Source of the DNA: Hormoscilla sp. GM7CHS1pb
GTDB lineage: Bacteria; Cyanobacteriota; Cyanobacteriia; Cyanobacteriales; Desertifilaceae
Direction of reading: 5' to 3'
Assembly (NCBI GenBank): GCA_014323675.1
Contig: JACONN010000002.1
Span: 1,718,001-1,782,000 of the forward strand
DNA: 64,000 bases
Shown here piece after piece: positions 45,419 through 54,160 of the stretch (positions are counted from its first letter, which is position 1; the number at the start of each line of letters is the position of its first letter). Both the position numbers and the translations under genes were made by a program. The notes below the pieces were generated by a model, which had not been told where the DNA came from, searched no databases, and worked only from the letters and a program-made list of their open reading frames with translations.

Positions 45419-45883
45419 TTAACTAAAGTCGCGCAACATCTTTTTAATTTCGATGTTGTGCATTTCTTCCTGACCGATCATGCCGCGAGCAAATTCTTCC
45501 AGATAAATGCTAGCACCCTCTACTGTATCTAGTAAGTCCTTATACAGTTCCAGGGCTTTTTTCTCGTGGTTGAGGCTTTCTGAGAGAATATCCTTGACAG
45601 AATGCTTATAGGTTTCCTCAATCGGCGCGATTCGCTGGGTCGGATGACCTTCCAAACCCGTGAGAATTTCTCCCACCTGCTGGGCGTGAAGCAGCGACTC
45701 GGTAGCTTGAGTCTTAAAGAAGTTCACGATCGGGATCCGGTTAGGACCGGTCACCATCAGGGAATAGTGAGTATAGCGCACGACCCCTGCCAGTTCAAAT
45801 TCCATGATCTGCTTTAGCTGGCCATTGGTCTTTTCTACATCAAGTTCTTTCATTTTCTTGGATGCTATTACTGCTTTCTCCAT
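45419..45883 (-). CDS. Bacterioferritin/ferritin-like iron-storage protein
   Basis: A 154-residue four-helix ferritin-like protein: LKQIMEFELAGVVRYTHYSLMVTG (helix A with ferroxidase Glu), QATESLLHAQQVGEILTGLEGHPT (helix B with E and H), ESLNHEKKALELYKDLLDTVEG (helix C) and RGMIGQEEMHNIEIKKMLRDF (helix D, EExHxxE). It would oxidise and store iron in a hollow shell in the cytoplasm. Adjacent ftr1 downstream supports an iron role. The 134-base divergent gap to cobB/cbiA contains an AT-rich TATGATATAATGATAGCAC stretch that may hold promoters; no clear Fur box. Confidence 0.88.
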   Translation of the reverse strand: MEKAVIASKKMKELDVEKTNGQLKQIMEFELAGVVRYTHYSLMVTGPNRIPIVNFFKTQATESLLHAQQVGEILTGLEGHPTQRIAPIEETYKHSVKDILSESLNHEKKALELYKDLLDTVEGASIYLEEFARGMIGQEEMHNIEIKKMLRDFS

Positions 45884-46017
45884 TATCCATCAATTGGGAC
45901 CGATCTCCTTGTCAGCAGCCGGGGCTGACCGGGGCTTTCCTCTTAGGTAAGCCTAGGCTTCTACTATGATATAATGATAGCACAACATCTTTTTTTTGAG
46001 CTCGTTGTTAAACAGAA

Positions 46018-47406
46018 ATGGCTTTAGTAATTGCGGGCGTTAGCAGCGGCGTCGGGAAAACAACTTGTACTCTCTGTATGCTAGCATATTTGCAACGCTA
46101 CGGAGTGCAATCTTTTAAGGTCGGTCCTGATTATATTGACCCGATGTTTCATCAGCATGTCACGGGTCGCCCTTGTCGGAATTTAGATCCGATGCTGACT
46201 GACCCAGAGTACGTACAGCAATGTTTTGCTCTCCATACTCGAGCAGTGGACTTCGCCCTGGTGGAAGGAGTGATGGGACTATTTGATGGCATTTCTTTCG
46301 AGTCTACAACTGATTTTGCCAGTACGGCCCATATCGCTAGGTTACTGGATTTGCCCGTATTATTGGTAATCGATTGTAGTCGGCTATCGGGTTCCGTAGG
46401 AGCGATCGCCCACGGGTATCGGTCTTTCGACCCCAGGATTACAATAGCAGGTGTAGTATTAAATCGGGTAGGGAGCGATCGGCATCTCGAACTGCTCGAA
46501 GCAGCTCTACTGCCCTTGCATTTGCCAATCTTAGGAGTGCTGCGGCGACAGGATAATATTACCATCCCCGATCGGCACTTGGGATTAGTCCCCACCGCCG
46601 AAATTCACGCACTGGATGCAATAATTGACAAACTGGCCCATTTGGGAGAAAATAGCTTTGACTGGGAACAGCTAATCCCACTCGTGCAATGCTCCCCCAA
46701 ATCCCCCATACCGTTCCCAGGGGTCGCCAGGGAACGAGGACATGCAGCAATACCCATGCAGCGATCGCGCCCCAGATTGGCGATCGCCCGGGATGCCGCT
46801 TTCAGCTTCTACTACCAGGATAACCTCGACCTATTAGAACAGCTAGGGGCCGAATTAATCCCTTGGAGTCCCCTAGCAGACAAGAGTCTACCAGACCGAG
46901 TGCAGGGATTATATTTTGGAGGCGGGTTTCCAGAAATGTTTGCCCAACAGCTAGCAGAAAACATCCCCGTTCGCCAGGCCCTGCGGTCGGCAATCTTGAC
47001 AGGAATGCCTACCTATGCCGAATGCGGCGGTTTAATGTATTTGTGCGAGTTTCTAGTTGATTTTGCCGGCAAGTCCTGGCCAATGGTAGGAGTATTGCCC
47101 ACATCGACGATCGCGACCAAAAGGCTAACCTTAGGATATAGACAAGCAATAGCATTGCGAGATAGTCCCCTGCTGCGGACGGACGTTGTTGTGCGGGGAC
47201 ATGAGTTTCACCGTTCCCAGCTGACCAAAGCACCCAAAGAACCATTATATCGGATCTCCGGATATGACTCCCAAGGCCAAACAGGTACGGAAGGATGGCA
47301 GTTGTATCAACTACATGCTTCCTACATTCATCTCCACTGGGGAGGACTCCCCTCAATTCCCGCCCAGTTTTTGCAGTCAATGTCAGATACTGGTAAACTA
47401 AGTTAG
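46018..47406 (+). CDS. Cobyrinic acid a,c-diamide synthase
   Basis: CobB/CbiA amidates the a and c side chains of (hydrogeno)cobyrinic acid with glutamine and ATP in cobalamin synthesis. The 462-residue protein has an N-terminal DTBS-like P-loop (AGVSSGVGKTTCTLCM), KVGPDYIDPMFH, VEGVMGLFDG and a C-terminal class I amidotransferase-like domain (GLYFGGGFPEMFAQQLAEN, PTYAECGGLMYLCE with nucleophile Cys, and LHASYIHLHWGG). The linker between the domains (CSPKSPIPFPGVARERGHAAIP) contains a GTTCCC...GGGAAC repeat at 46713-46739, read in frame. ATG 46018 starts it. Intact. Confidence 0.93.
   Translation: MALVIAGVSSGVGKTTCTLCMLAYLQRYGVQSFKVGPDYIDPMFHQHVTGRPCRNLDPMLTDPEYVQQCFALHTRAVDFALVEGVMGLFDGISFESTTDFASTAHIARLLDLPVLLVIDCSRLSGSVGAIAHGYRSFDPRITIAGVVLNRVGSDRHLELLEAALLPLHLPILGVLRRQDNITIPDRHLGLVPTAEIHALDAIIDKLAHLGENSFDWEQLIPLVQCSPKSPIPFPGVARERGHAAIPMQRSRPRLAIARDAAFSFYYQDNLDLLEQLGAELIPWSPLADKSLPDRVQGLYFGGGFPEMFAQQLAENIPVRQALRSAILTGMPTYAECGGLMYLCEFLVDFAGKSWPMVGVLPTSTIATKRLTLGYRQAIALRDSPLLRTDVVVRGHEFHRSQLTKAPKEPLYRISGYDSQGQTGTEGWQLYQLHASYIHLHWGGLPSIPAQFLQSMSDTGKLS
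46713..46739 (+). repeat. GTTCCC...GGGAAC palindromic repeat inside cobB/cbiA
   Basis: GTTCCCAGGGGTCGCCAGGG plus AACGAGG, close to the 8627-8654 copy. It falls in the linker between the ATP-binding and amidotransferase domains and adds about nine residues (FPGVARERG) without breaking the frame. Confidence 0.85.
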
Positions 47407-47427
47407 AACGAGAATGGGGGATCTGCT

Positions 47428-47778
47428 GTGACTGTATCCGTACAATTTATTGAGGGACTGGATGAGGCGATCGCTGGCATTAGCTTGCGCAAACGCCGGA
47501 ATGATGAAACCAAGATTGTGGTTTTAACCTTCGACCGCATGCGGGCGATCGAGCAATTTCGGAGCTTGACCCAAAAAATTGACGCCCTGTTGCTGCGGGA
47601 TGAAGAAGGGGAGATTCGCGTGATCCCCAGTGGCATTAAGTTTATCTTTGAAAAAGAAGATGAACTGTCAAAAGCATTCTGTACATTTGAAGTAAACTCA
47701 GAATCGGCTTTTGAACGAGTGATGCGGTTTTTGCACCGTTATGCAGAAGCGAATGGGTTTGAGTTTCGCGACCGTTGA
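47428..47778 (+). CDS. Psb28-family photosystem II assembly protein (Psb28-2 type)
   Basis: A 116-residue soluble protein starting GTG 47428. It follows the Psb28 pattern: VQFIEGLDEAIAGISLRKRRN, IEQFRSLTQKIDALLLRDEEGEI, and the C-terminal FERVMRFLHRYAEANGFEFRDR. Psb28 binds photosystem II assembly intermediates containing CP47 on the cytoplasmic side. The strong divergence in the middle (VIPSGIKFIFEKEDELSKAFCTFE) points to the second paralogue (Psb28-2/PsbW2). It follows cobB/cbiA by 21 bases on the same strand. Confidence 0.8.
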   Translation: MTVSVQFIEGLDEAIAGISLRKRRNDETKIVVLTFDRMRAIEQFRSLTQKIDALLLRDEEGEIRVIPSGIKFIFEKEDELSKAFCTFEVNSESAFERVMRFLHRYAEANGFEFRDR

Positions 47779-47789
47779 AAACTTGGCCA

Positions 47790-48056
47790 TCAGTCCAGAT
47801 CGCCAGGAATCGCCGAATGTGATGATTCCTGGTAAGATGCTAGCATCCGGCGCATCAGTGGCGGCCAGATTAACAGAAAAAAGCCCATCCAGGCGCACAC
47901 GGGCACGGAGACAATAATTGAGATCCAGATGGTCCGCAACAGGAACCAACTGAGATAGATGATAGTTATACCAGTGAGGATAATTGACCAAGGTTGACAC
48001 CACCAAGGCTTATAATCCCAAGGGTTAATCGGTTTGGGTGCAGATATTTCTTTCAT
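47790..48056 (-). CDS. Small two-helix membrane protein, DUF6737-like
   Basis: 88 residues: MKEISAPKPINPWDYKPWWCQPWSIILTG..., with helices at about 27-45 and 47-66 (IILTGITIIYLSWFLLRTIWI, SVPVCAWMGFFLLIWPPL). The NPWDYKPWWCQPWSI block is highly conserved in cyanobacterial proteins that I believe are annotated as DUF6737; the name is from memory. Convergent with psb28-2 and 11 bases away. Function unknown; probably thylakoid or plasma membrane. Confidence 0.7.
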   Translation of the reverse strand: MKEISAPKPINPWDYKPWWCQPWSIILTGITIIYLSWFLLRTIWISIIVSVPVCAWMGFFLLIWPPLMRRMLASYQESSHSAIPGDLD

Positions 48057-48426
48057 GGGTGAGTGGTCGGTAGTCAGTGATGAGTGGTAAGTTGGTACGA
48101 TCGGGCTGGGCGATCGGGTGCATCGGGTAGATTATACAATCAAGAGTCCCATCCTTGCAGCAGGCGATCGCCACCCCGTCAGCCCGGGGGTCCAACCGGC
48201 GATCGCCGGTTCGGGGCAGGGGGCGATCGCCACCGGAGAGAATCGGGGTAGAAAAGGGATTGAAAAAAAAGCGATCGGGCATTAGAGTAAAAAAATCCTC
48301 GCGATCGGTGGTAGATCGGGCCCAAGGCATCGCGGGTTCGGCAAGGAGATGGTAAAATGCCTGACATTGCCCCCCAGACCGAGAAGTCCGGACCAGAACA
48401 GGCAAAAATGATGAAAAAAGAAGAAC
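48057..48426. other. HIP1-rich non-coding gap
   Basis: GCGATCG occurs at least six times here, for example at 48110, 48165, 48198, 48221, 48270 and 48301. Open frames exist on both strands but none gives a recognisable or compositionally normal protein. CGGCGATCGCCGG at 48196-48208 is a palindrome. It separates the DUF6737-like gene from the methyltransferase pseudogene, whose leader it may contain. Confidence 0.5.
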
Positions 48427-49686
48427 ATGAGTAGTGAGACAAACAAAGAACGACCGATCGCAGTAGACTTGTGCGCAGGTGCAGGAGGGATGACCCTGGG
48501 GTTTGAACAAGCAGGGTTTGACGTGCTGGCATCTGTAGACAGAGACCCAATACACTGCGCTATCCACGAGTATAATTTCCCCTTTTGGTCGGTTTTCTGC
48601 CAGAATATAGTAGAAATTACGGAAGCGGAAATAAGGTCGGGGTCGCAAATAGGCGATCGGGAGATAGACGTAGTGCTGGCAGGGTTACCAATATATCAAG
48701 GATTGGCTCCCACGGGCAGACGGGCGGCAGAGGAACAGCGGAACTCGGTGTTGTATCATTTTCACAGACTGGTTGTGGAGCTACAACCGAAATATTTCGT
48801 GATGGAAAATGACCGGGGACTGGCGATCGGGAGGCAAAAACAGCGACTGAAGACTTTGATCAAGGAGTTGAAGGAAGCAGGTTATCAAATACAAGAGGAT
48901 TACAAATCTCTCAATGCTGCCAACTACGGGGTACCAGAGGCGAGGGAACGATTGTTTCTGCTAGGATGCCGGTCAGACAGGAAGTTGCCGAAATATCCCC
49001 GCTAACGACGAAACCAGCAAAACCCAAGCTGCGCGATCGGCATCGAGATTCAGATCTGCCCCCGGTCCCACGGTATGGGATGCATTGTCAGACCTGCCAG
49101 AAGCGAAAAACTACCCAGAATTGTTCAAGCAGGACTGGGCCCAGGCCGAGTACGGCAAGCCTAGCGATTATGCCAGGATACTGCGCGATCGGGACTTTTT
49201 AGCAGATAATTATGCCTACGAGCGGGAATACGATCGACAACTGCTCACGGCCAGCATGCTGACCAAACATTCATTGCGATCGATTAAACGATTTGAGAAT
49301 ACCAAAGAGGGTCAAAGGGAAAAAATAAGTCGTTTCCAAAAGCTGCATCCAGAAGGAATATGCAACAGTCTCCGGGGGGGACGGACAGGAATCAGGGTTC
49401 ATTCACGGCCCCCAGACCAATTCATCCCTATATACCCAGATGTATCACAGTCAGGGAAGCAGCAAGGATGCATTCTTTCCCGGACTGGTTTAGATTTCAT
49501 GGAACGAAATGGCACGGCTTCCGGCAAGTAGCGAATTCGGTACCGCCATTGCTGGCCAAGGCCCTGGGCGCAGAGATTATACGTGCCTTGGGAGTGGTCC
49601 CCTCGAAACCGACGGTCAAGCAGGAGTTGGGAGATGAGAAATTACTACAATTAACTAATTCCCAAGCAAGTCAGCGTTACCGTTAG
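48427..49686 (+). pseudogene. Decayed C5-cytosine DNA methyltransferase
   Basis: The N-terminal part is recognisable: VDLCAGAGGMTLGFEQAGFDVLASVDRDPIH, then VVLAGLPIYQGLAPTGRRAAEEQRNSV where active enzymes have GGPPCQGFSLIGKR, so the catalytic PC is gone. ELQPKYFVMEN (motif VI) and NAANYGVPEARERLFLLGC (motif VIII) follow. After 49005 the gene continues in three other frames: WDALSDLPEAKNYPELF-type sequence from ~49070, HPEGICN to 49370, then TDRNQGSF...RPIHPYIPRCITVREAARMHSFPDWFRFH and FRQVANSVPPLLAKALGAEI (motif X). At least three frame changes plus the lost nucleophile make this a true pseudogene. Confidence 0.88.
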
Positions 49687-49689
49687 TAG

Positions 49690-49745
49690 CCTCGCAGTTC
49701 GTGGTTCATCGTTCGTCGTTCGTAGTAAGGACTTTAGTCCTTACC
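49690..49745 (+). repeat. Short repeats upstream of ycf3
   Basis: GTTCGTGGTTCATCGTTCGT is a run of 7-8-base near-repeats (49696-49715), followed by GTAGTAAGGACTTTAGTCCT plus TAC (49723-49745). Its palindrome AAGGACTTTAGTCCTT is the same as at 12783. The gap holds no gene. Confidence 0.7.
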
Positions 49746-49780
49746 TAAATGCGATCTAGTCAGAAAAAAGGGAGGGAAGC

Positions 49781-50302
49781 ATGCCCAGAACACAACGTAA
49801 CGATAATTTCATTGACAAAAGCTTTACGGTAATGGCAGATATCATACTCAAGATAATGCCGACGAACAAAAAAGCGAAGGAAGCTTTTGCCTATTACCGG
49901 GATGGGATGTCAGCTCAAGCAGATGGAGAATACGCGGAAGCATTGGAAAATTACTATGAAGCGCTGGAGATAGAAGAAGATCCGAACGATCGCAGCTATA
50001 TCCTGTATAATATCGGATTGATCCATGCCAGCAACGGCGAACATGAGAAGGCCCTAGATTATTATCAGCAGGCCCTAGAACAAAATGCTCGCCTCCCCCA
50101 AGCGCTGAACAATGTTGCTGTGATTTACCACTACAAGGGGGAAAAGGCAAAGGAAGCTGGTGATGATGACGCCGGTGAAGCTATGTTTGATAAAGCAGCT
50201 GAGTATTGGAAGCAAGCAATTCGCCTGGCTCCCAATAACTACATTGAAGCTCAAAATTGGCTCAAAAATACGGGGCGATCGGAAATGGATATATTTTTCT
50301 AA
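49781..50302 (+). CDS. ycf3: Photosystem I assembly protein Ycf3
   Basis: A 173-residue thylakoid-associated chaperone that helps assemble photosystem I subunits PsaA/PsaB/PsaD. The N-terminus [62 protein letters not shown] is nearly canonical. Three TPR units are visible (about 35-68, 72-105, 120-153), including [50 protein letters not shown]. The end is [27 protein letters not shown]. Length is normal. Intact. Confidence 0.97.
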   Translation: MPRTQRNDNFIDKSFTVMADIILKIMPTNKKAKEAFAYYRDGMSAQADGEYAEALENYYEALEIEEDPNDRSYILYNIGLIHASNGEHEKALDYYQQALEQNARLPQALNNVAVIYHYKGEKAKEAGDDDAGEAMFDKAAEYWKQAIRLAPNNYIEAQNWLKNTGRSEMDIFF

Positions 50303-50304
50303 TA

Positions 50305-50358
50305 ACGTAGGACGGGCGTCCCGCCTGTCCGTCCCGCCTGTCCGTCCCGCCTGTCCGG
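50305..50358 (+). repeat. GTCCCGCCT direct repeats before gatC
   Basis: GTCCCGCCTGTCC is repeated three times end to end after CGTAGGACGGGC, with which it can pair. It fills much of the 93-base gap between ycf3 and gatC. Confidence 0.8.
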
Positions 50359-50395
50359 AGGTTGTATATTTAACAAGAAGAATTAGGAAATCCCG

Positions 50396-50695
50396 ATGAA
50401 GATCGATCTAGAACAAGTCCGCAAAGTTGCCCATCTGGCCCGTTTGGAATTAACTGCGGAGGAGGAGGAGAAGTTTACTACTCAACTGAGCAGTATTCTG
50501 GACTATTTTGAACAGTTGAGCGAACTAGACACCAGTGATGTGCCGCCGACAACACGGGCAATAGATGTCAGTAACGTGACGCGGCCAGATGAACTGCAAC
50601 CGGACCCTAACCGGGATGCTATTCTAGCATGTGCGCCGGACCAAGATGGTGATTTCTTCAAGGTGCCACAAATTATCAGCGAAGGGGATGGCTAA
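50396..50695 (+). CDS. gatC: Glutamyl-tRNA(Gln) amidotransferase subunit C
   Basis: Small subunit of the GatCAB complex that converts Glu-tRNA(Gln) to Gln-tRNA(Gln). The 99-residue protein has the family features: DLEQVRKVAHLARLELTAEEEEKFTTQLSSILDYFEQLSELDTSDVPPT, then RPDELQPDPNRDAILACAPDQDGDFFKVPQII. ATG 50396. Its last eight bases overlap the start of the next gene (ATGGCTAA), so the two are translationally coupled. gatA and gatB are not nearby, as is usual in cyanobacteria. Confidence 0.95.
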   Translation: MKIDLEQVRKVAHLARLELTAEEEEKFTTQLSSILDYFEQLSELDTSDVPPTTRAIDVSNVTRPDELQPDPNRDAILACAPDQDGDFFKVPQIISEGDG

Positions 50696-51230
50696 ATTCT
50701 ACGAGCAATTGAATGACTCTTTACGGCAGTTCATCGCGGCACAGCAGATGTTTTTTACAGCAACGGCGCCGTCAAAGGGAAGAATAAATCTCTCCCCAAA
50801 GGGGATGGATACTTTTCGGTGTATTGATAACCGGACAGTTGCCTATTTAGACGTAACCGGAAGTGGCAATGAAACAGCGGCCCATTTACAAGAAAATGGG
50901 CGAATGACAATGATGTTTTGTAGCTTCGATCGGGATCCGTTAATCCTGCGCCTCTACGGAGAAGGGAGAGTAATTTTCCCCCGAGATGAAGAGTGGCAAG
51001 ATTTATATCCCCTGTTTGAAAAGCTGCCTGGAGAAAGGCAAATTATGGTTTTAGCAATTGAAAGCGTCCAGACATCTTGTGGTTATGGGGTTCCCCTTTA
51101 TGAGTTTAAGGGCGAAAGACCAACCTTGAAAGCTTGGGCCCAAAAGAAGGGGGAAACAGGAATTACTCAATACTGGGAAAAGAAGAATAAAACCAGTATT
51201 GACGGATTACCGACAAATATATTATCATAG
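50688..51230 (+). CDS. Pyridoxamine 5'-phosphate oxidase-family FMN-binding protein
   Basis: A ~180-residue split-barrel protein. MAKFYEQLNDSLRQFIAAQQMFFTATAPSKGRINLSPKGMDTFRCIDNRTVAYLDVTGSGNETAAHLQENGRMTMMFCSFDRDPLILRLYGEG matches the PNPOx-like family in which strands form an FMN-binding dimer. ATG 50688 overlaps the gatC stop. The C-terminal SCGYGVPLYEF is a typical family ending. Substrate unknown; such proteins reduce or bind flavin-linked substrates. Intact. Confidence 0.85.
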   Translation: MAKFYEQLNDSLRQFIAAQQMFFTATAPSKGRINLSPKGMDTFRCIDNRTVAYLDVTGSGNETAAHLQENGRMTMMFCSFDRDPLILRLYGEGRVIFPRDEEWQDLYPLFEKLPGERQIMVLAIESVQTSCGYGVPLYEFKGERPTLKAWAQKKGETGITQYWEKKNKTSIDGLPTNILS

Positions 51231-51286
51231 CTAATTGCTAATTGTTAATTGTTCATAGCAATTAGCAATTAGCAATTAGCAACTAG

Positions 51287-52573
51287 CTAAAGAACTCGGA
51301 TCACACTGGGAATGCTATCAACAGCATCCAGAGTATTAATTTCCTTGAGGGCATTGCGGAAGTTGCCTTCACGGGTTTCGTGGGTAAGGACGACAATTTC
51401 TGCTAGTTGACCCTTAAAGCCGATTTGGACAAGGGATTCGAGGCTAACATTATTGTTGCCGAAGCTGGTGCCCAAGTGACCGATGACGCCAGGTTTGTCA
51501 TTGGTCAGAAAGCGGACGTAAAATCGGGTCTGGAGTTCTTCTATTGGGGCGATCGGGCAATAATGTTGATGGTGACAGGAGAGCAAGGGATGGGGTATGG
51601 GTTCGGTTTCCGTTTGCAGAATAGCGGCAATATTCATTAGATCGGCAACTACGGCACTAGCAGTGGGACCAGCACCCGCACCCCGTCCGTAAAACATTAC
51701 CTGTCCGATCGGTTCTCCTTCGACTAAGATGGCATTATAAACGCCGCTGATGCTAGCGAGGGGATGAATTTGGGGAACCAGAGTGGGATGAACCCTCACT
51801 TGCAGGGAGTCTTCTACAGATCCTTGGGCGATCGCCAGCAGTTTAATTTCAAACCCGAGTTTTTCGGCATAGGCAATATCTGCTACAGTTACATGACGGA
51901 TGCCTTCGCAATAAACATCTTCTAGTTTCAAGCGTCCCCCAAAAGCTAAGGATGCCAGAATAGCAATTTTATCGGCAGCATCCAAACCATCTACATCGGC
52001 AGTAGGATCTGCTTCCGCGTAACCCAACTGCTGTGCTTCGGCTAAAACATCGGCAAAATCAATGCCTTCCCGTTGCATTTTAGTCAGGATATAGTTGGTC
52101 GTACCGTTGACAATGCCGATTACAGATTGAATGCGGTTCACTACCAATGCCTGTTTCAAGGGTCCAATCACGGGAATGCCACCTCCCACCGCCGCTTCTA
52201 GCATTACGTAGACGCCAGCGTTATTGGCCGCCGTGTAAATTTCATCGCCGTAGCGGGAAATTACTGCTTTGTTGGCAGTGACCACATGCTTTCCGTGGGC
52301 AATGGCTTTCAGAATGAGCGATCGGGCGGGTTCCAGTCCCCCGATCAGTTCTACGACAATATCAACTGCGGAGTCTGTGACAATTGCCTCTAGATCCGTT
52401 GTCAGGATATCCGCAGGCAATTTGACAGGGCGAGGTTTGGAGAGATCCCGCAGGCCCACCCGATAGATTGACAATTCCTGCAATAGGGGATGGCGTCCCT
52501 TGGGGTCGAGTAAGATCTCTGCTGTCCCCCCACCAACGGTACCCAATCCCAGTAAACCGATTTTATAAGCCAC
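51287..52573 (-). CDS. hom: Homoserine dehydrogenase
   Basis: Reduces aspartate semialdehyde to homoserine on the path to threonine and methionine. The 428-residue protein has the NAD(P) motif IGLLGLGTVGGGTAEILL, HGKHVVTANKAVIS, the substrate region EAAVGGGIPVIGPLK, GIVNGTTNYILTKM and DVDGLDAADKIAILASLAFG (catalytic Asp/Lys). A C-terminal ACT domain follows (FYVRFLTNDKPGVIGHLGTSFGNNNVSLESLVQIG), the regulatory part that senses threonine. ATG 52573. Intact. The 52574-52799 gap upstream shows nothing clear. Confidence 0.96.
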   Translation of the reverse strand: MAYKIGLLGLGTVGGGTAEILLDPKGRHPLLQELSIYRVGLRDLSKPRPVKLPADILTTDLEAIVTDSAVDIVVELIGGLEPARSLILKAIAHGKHVVTANKAVISRYGDEIYTAANNAGVYVMLEAAVGGGIPVIGPLKQALVVNRIQSVIGIVNGTTNYILTKMQREGIDFADVLAEAQQLGYAEADPTADVDGLDAADKIAILASLAFGGRLKLEDVYCEGIRHVTVADIAYAEKLGFEIKLLAIAQGSVEDSLQVRVHPTLVPQIHPLASISGVYNAILVEGEPIGQVMFYGRGAGAGPTASAVVADLMNIAAILQTETEPIPHPLLSCHHQHYCPIAPIEELQTRFYVRFLTNDKPGVIGHLGTSFGNNNVSLESLVQIGFKGQLAEIVVLTHETREGNFRNALKEINTLDAVDSIPSVIRVL

Positions 52574-52799
52574 GATGACAAGTTCCGATATGTTTGCCTT
52601 AACTATTCTGACAGATTTTAGTAAGAGGAGAATTGCAAATTGAAAATTGCCATTTGAGTATTTGTCTATGGATAGCTATTTTTGACTTTGACATGGCGAT
52701 CGCATCTTCGGAGACAGGCCCTTGCCTCTTTTCTCGCAATTTGAAGGGCGATGGTCTAGCCTGATTCTGTTCGGAGATAATATTCTAATTATAGGCAGA

Positions 52800-53024
52800 T
52801 TATGGTTGTCTCTCGAATGTAAATATGACTGTAGGTTGAGCAACTAAACCGAATTCGGTCGGATCTTCATCCTCTAGATATAAAGCAACTGCTTCTTGCA
52901 GATTGCTGACAAGTTCCTCTTTACTCTTCCCCTGAGTGACTACATTAATTTCCGGGCATTCGGCTACATAACCTTGTTGTTCGCCCGGACTAATTTTAGC
53001 TGTGATATAATTTCTTAATTCCAT
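52800..53024 (-). CDS. HicB-like antitoxin-type small protein (orphan)
   Basis: 74 residues from ATG 53024: MELRNYITAKISPGEQQGYVAECPEINVVTQGKSKEELVSNLQEAVALYLEDEDP. This is the short HicB/DUF1902-like fold (Y-x-AxCPEL-x-V-x-TQGxSxEEAxxNLxEA), which normally partners HicA mRNA interferase. No HicA-like gene is adjacent on either side, so its role in a toxin-antitoxin pair cannot be shown. An upstream in-frame ATG at 53198 adds an unrelated 58 residues and is rejected as start. Confidence 0.8.
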   Translation of the reverse strand: MELRNYITAKISPGEQQGYVAECPEINVVTQGKSKEELVSNLQEAVALYLEDEDPTEFGLVAQPTVIFTFERQP

Positions 53025-53218
53025 AGCTGTATCAGATGAGTTCAGGAAGGCCGATAGCCTCCCAGGTGGATAGAAATATGATAACATGGATTTACCGAAC
53101 GGGCTAGGTTTTGCTCTGGGGGACCGGCAGCAGGAACGGTCGGCGGACTCGTGGTCAACCGCTACTCCCAAAGCCATGATAATATTATAGCAACACATTG
53201 TTTTGCAGATAGAGAACC

Positions 53219-53869
53219 ATGACTCCAGAACAAGAACAAGAAATAATTGAGTTACGTGCCAAAAATCTGACTCCCAAACTGATTGCGCGGAAATTGGGCT
53301 TGAAAGTATCGGAAGTAAGTGCGTTCATCAAGGGTCAAGCACAACAGGTAGCTCTGGAAAGGGCAGCTAGTGGGGCTCTGGACCCCATAGCAGAATGCCT
53401 GGTGAACGCTAGCTGCTTCGACAGTTTATTTGGGGACAAACGTCAGCGAGAGGCAGCAGAAGATTCGGGAGTGGGGGGCTTGGGATTAGTTGCAGTTGCA
53501 CGGACCACAGGGCAAGATAAGTTTATCTTATGTACCTACCTAGTTGATTATTGGTGCTTGGGCGTGAAAGACATGAATGGTCCGCGCAAACTCAATGGCA
53601 CGAAATACAAAGAATTACTGGCCAGGTCTTTCAGCCCATTTAATGAGCAGGAGCAGAAAATTACCTTAGCACAAGCCCAAGCTATTGTCTTAGGCGCAGT
53701 TAACTACGCGAAAGAATTAGGTTTGAGTCCCCATAAGGACTTTGAAAAAGGCGGGCGGGAGCATTTGGGCGAGTGGAACGGCGAACCGCAATTAACATTC
53801 GGTCGCGAGGGGAAACCTTTATATGTCAGCGGTCCCCACGATAACCGGAACGAATTATCAAGACCTTAA
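53219..53869 (+). CDS. Unknown protein with N-terminal helix-turn-helix-like segment
   Basis: 216 residues. The first ~50 (TPEQEQEIIELRAKNLTPKLIARKLGLKVSEVSAFIKGQAQQ) look like a helix-turn-helix of the resolvase/HTH_38 type. The remainder, CLVNASCFDSLFGDKRQ...GGLGLVAVARTTGQDKFILCTYLVDYWCLGVKDMNGPRKLNGTKY and LAQAQAIVLGAVNYAKELGLSPHKDFEKG, is a conserved-looking globular domain that I recognise from unnamed bacterial proteins (TYLVD-x-CLGVKD, AVxYAxELGxxPHxDF) but cannot name. Start ATG 53219. Function unknown. Confidence 0.7.
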   Translation: MTPEQEQEIIELRAKNLTPKLIARKLGLKVSEVSAFIKGQAQQVALERAASGALDPIAECLVNASCFDSLFGDKRQREAAEDSGVGGLGLVAVARTTGQDKFILCTYLVDYWCLGVKDMNGPRKLNGTKYKELLARSFSPFNEQEQKITLAQAQAIVLGAVNYAKELGLSPHKDFEKGGREHLGEWNGEPQLTFGREGKPLYVSGPHDNRNELSRP

Positions 53870-54082
53870 GAGATAATGTGGGAGAGGGAAATTTTGATTA
53901 CATGCTGGGCCAAATATAATTTGAGAGACTGGTGTATGGATTTAAAATGGAGAATTGACAATGGAGAAGTGCAGCAAGAAAGGATAAAGGATAAAAATGG
54001 AGAATATAGGATATAATTGTAAGTAGGATGAGAGGGGGTGTGGTCAAAACCAGTTGATCGTTCATGGGTCTTCCCAGTCGTG

Positions 54083-54160
54083 GGATCCCCCCAAACCCCC
54101 CTTAAAAAGGGGGGCTTCCGGAAGCCCCCCCTTTCGGAAGGGGGGGTTTGGGGGGGATCC
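54083..54160. repeat. 78-bp near-perfect palindrome of C and G runs
   Basis: Starts GGATCCCCCCAAACCCCCCT and ends GGGGGGTTTGGGGGGGATCC, with centre CTTCCGGAAG at about 54116-54125. Arms of ~35 bases contain AAACCCCCC, GGGGGGCTT and their complements. It stands in the 53870-54340 gap, which otherwise holds nothing I recognise except a HIP1 pair near 54196-54226 and GGTGGGCGGTGCCCACC at 54325-54341. Confidence 0.9.

Noticed and set aside
45884..46017. Fur box between bfr and cobB/cbiA
   Set aside because: The TATGATATAATGATAGCAC stretch is AT-rich and promoter-like but does not match the 19-bp Fur palindrome well enough.
48025..48648. 207-residue minus-strand frame covering the HIP1-rich gap
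   Set aside because: It overlaps the methyltransferase start, is rich in repeat-derived sequence and resembles no family I know.
52800..53198. HicAB toxin-antitoxin system
   Set aside because: Only a HicB-like protein is present; neither neighbour resembles HicA.
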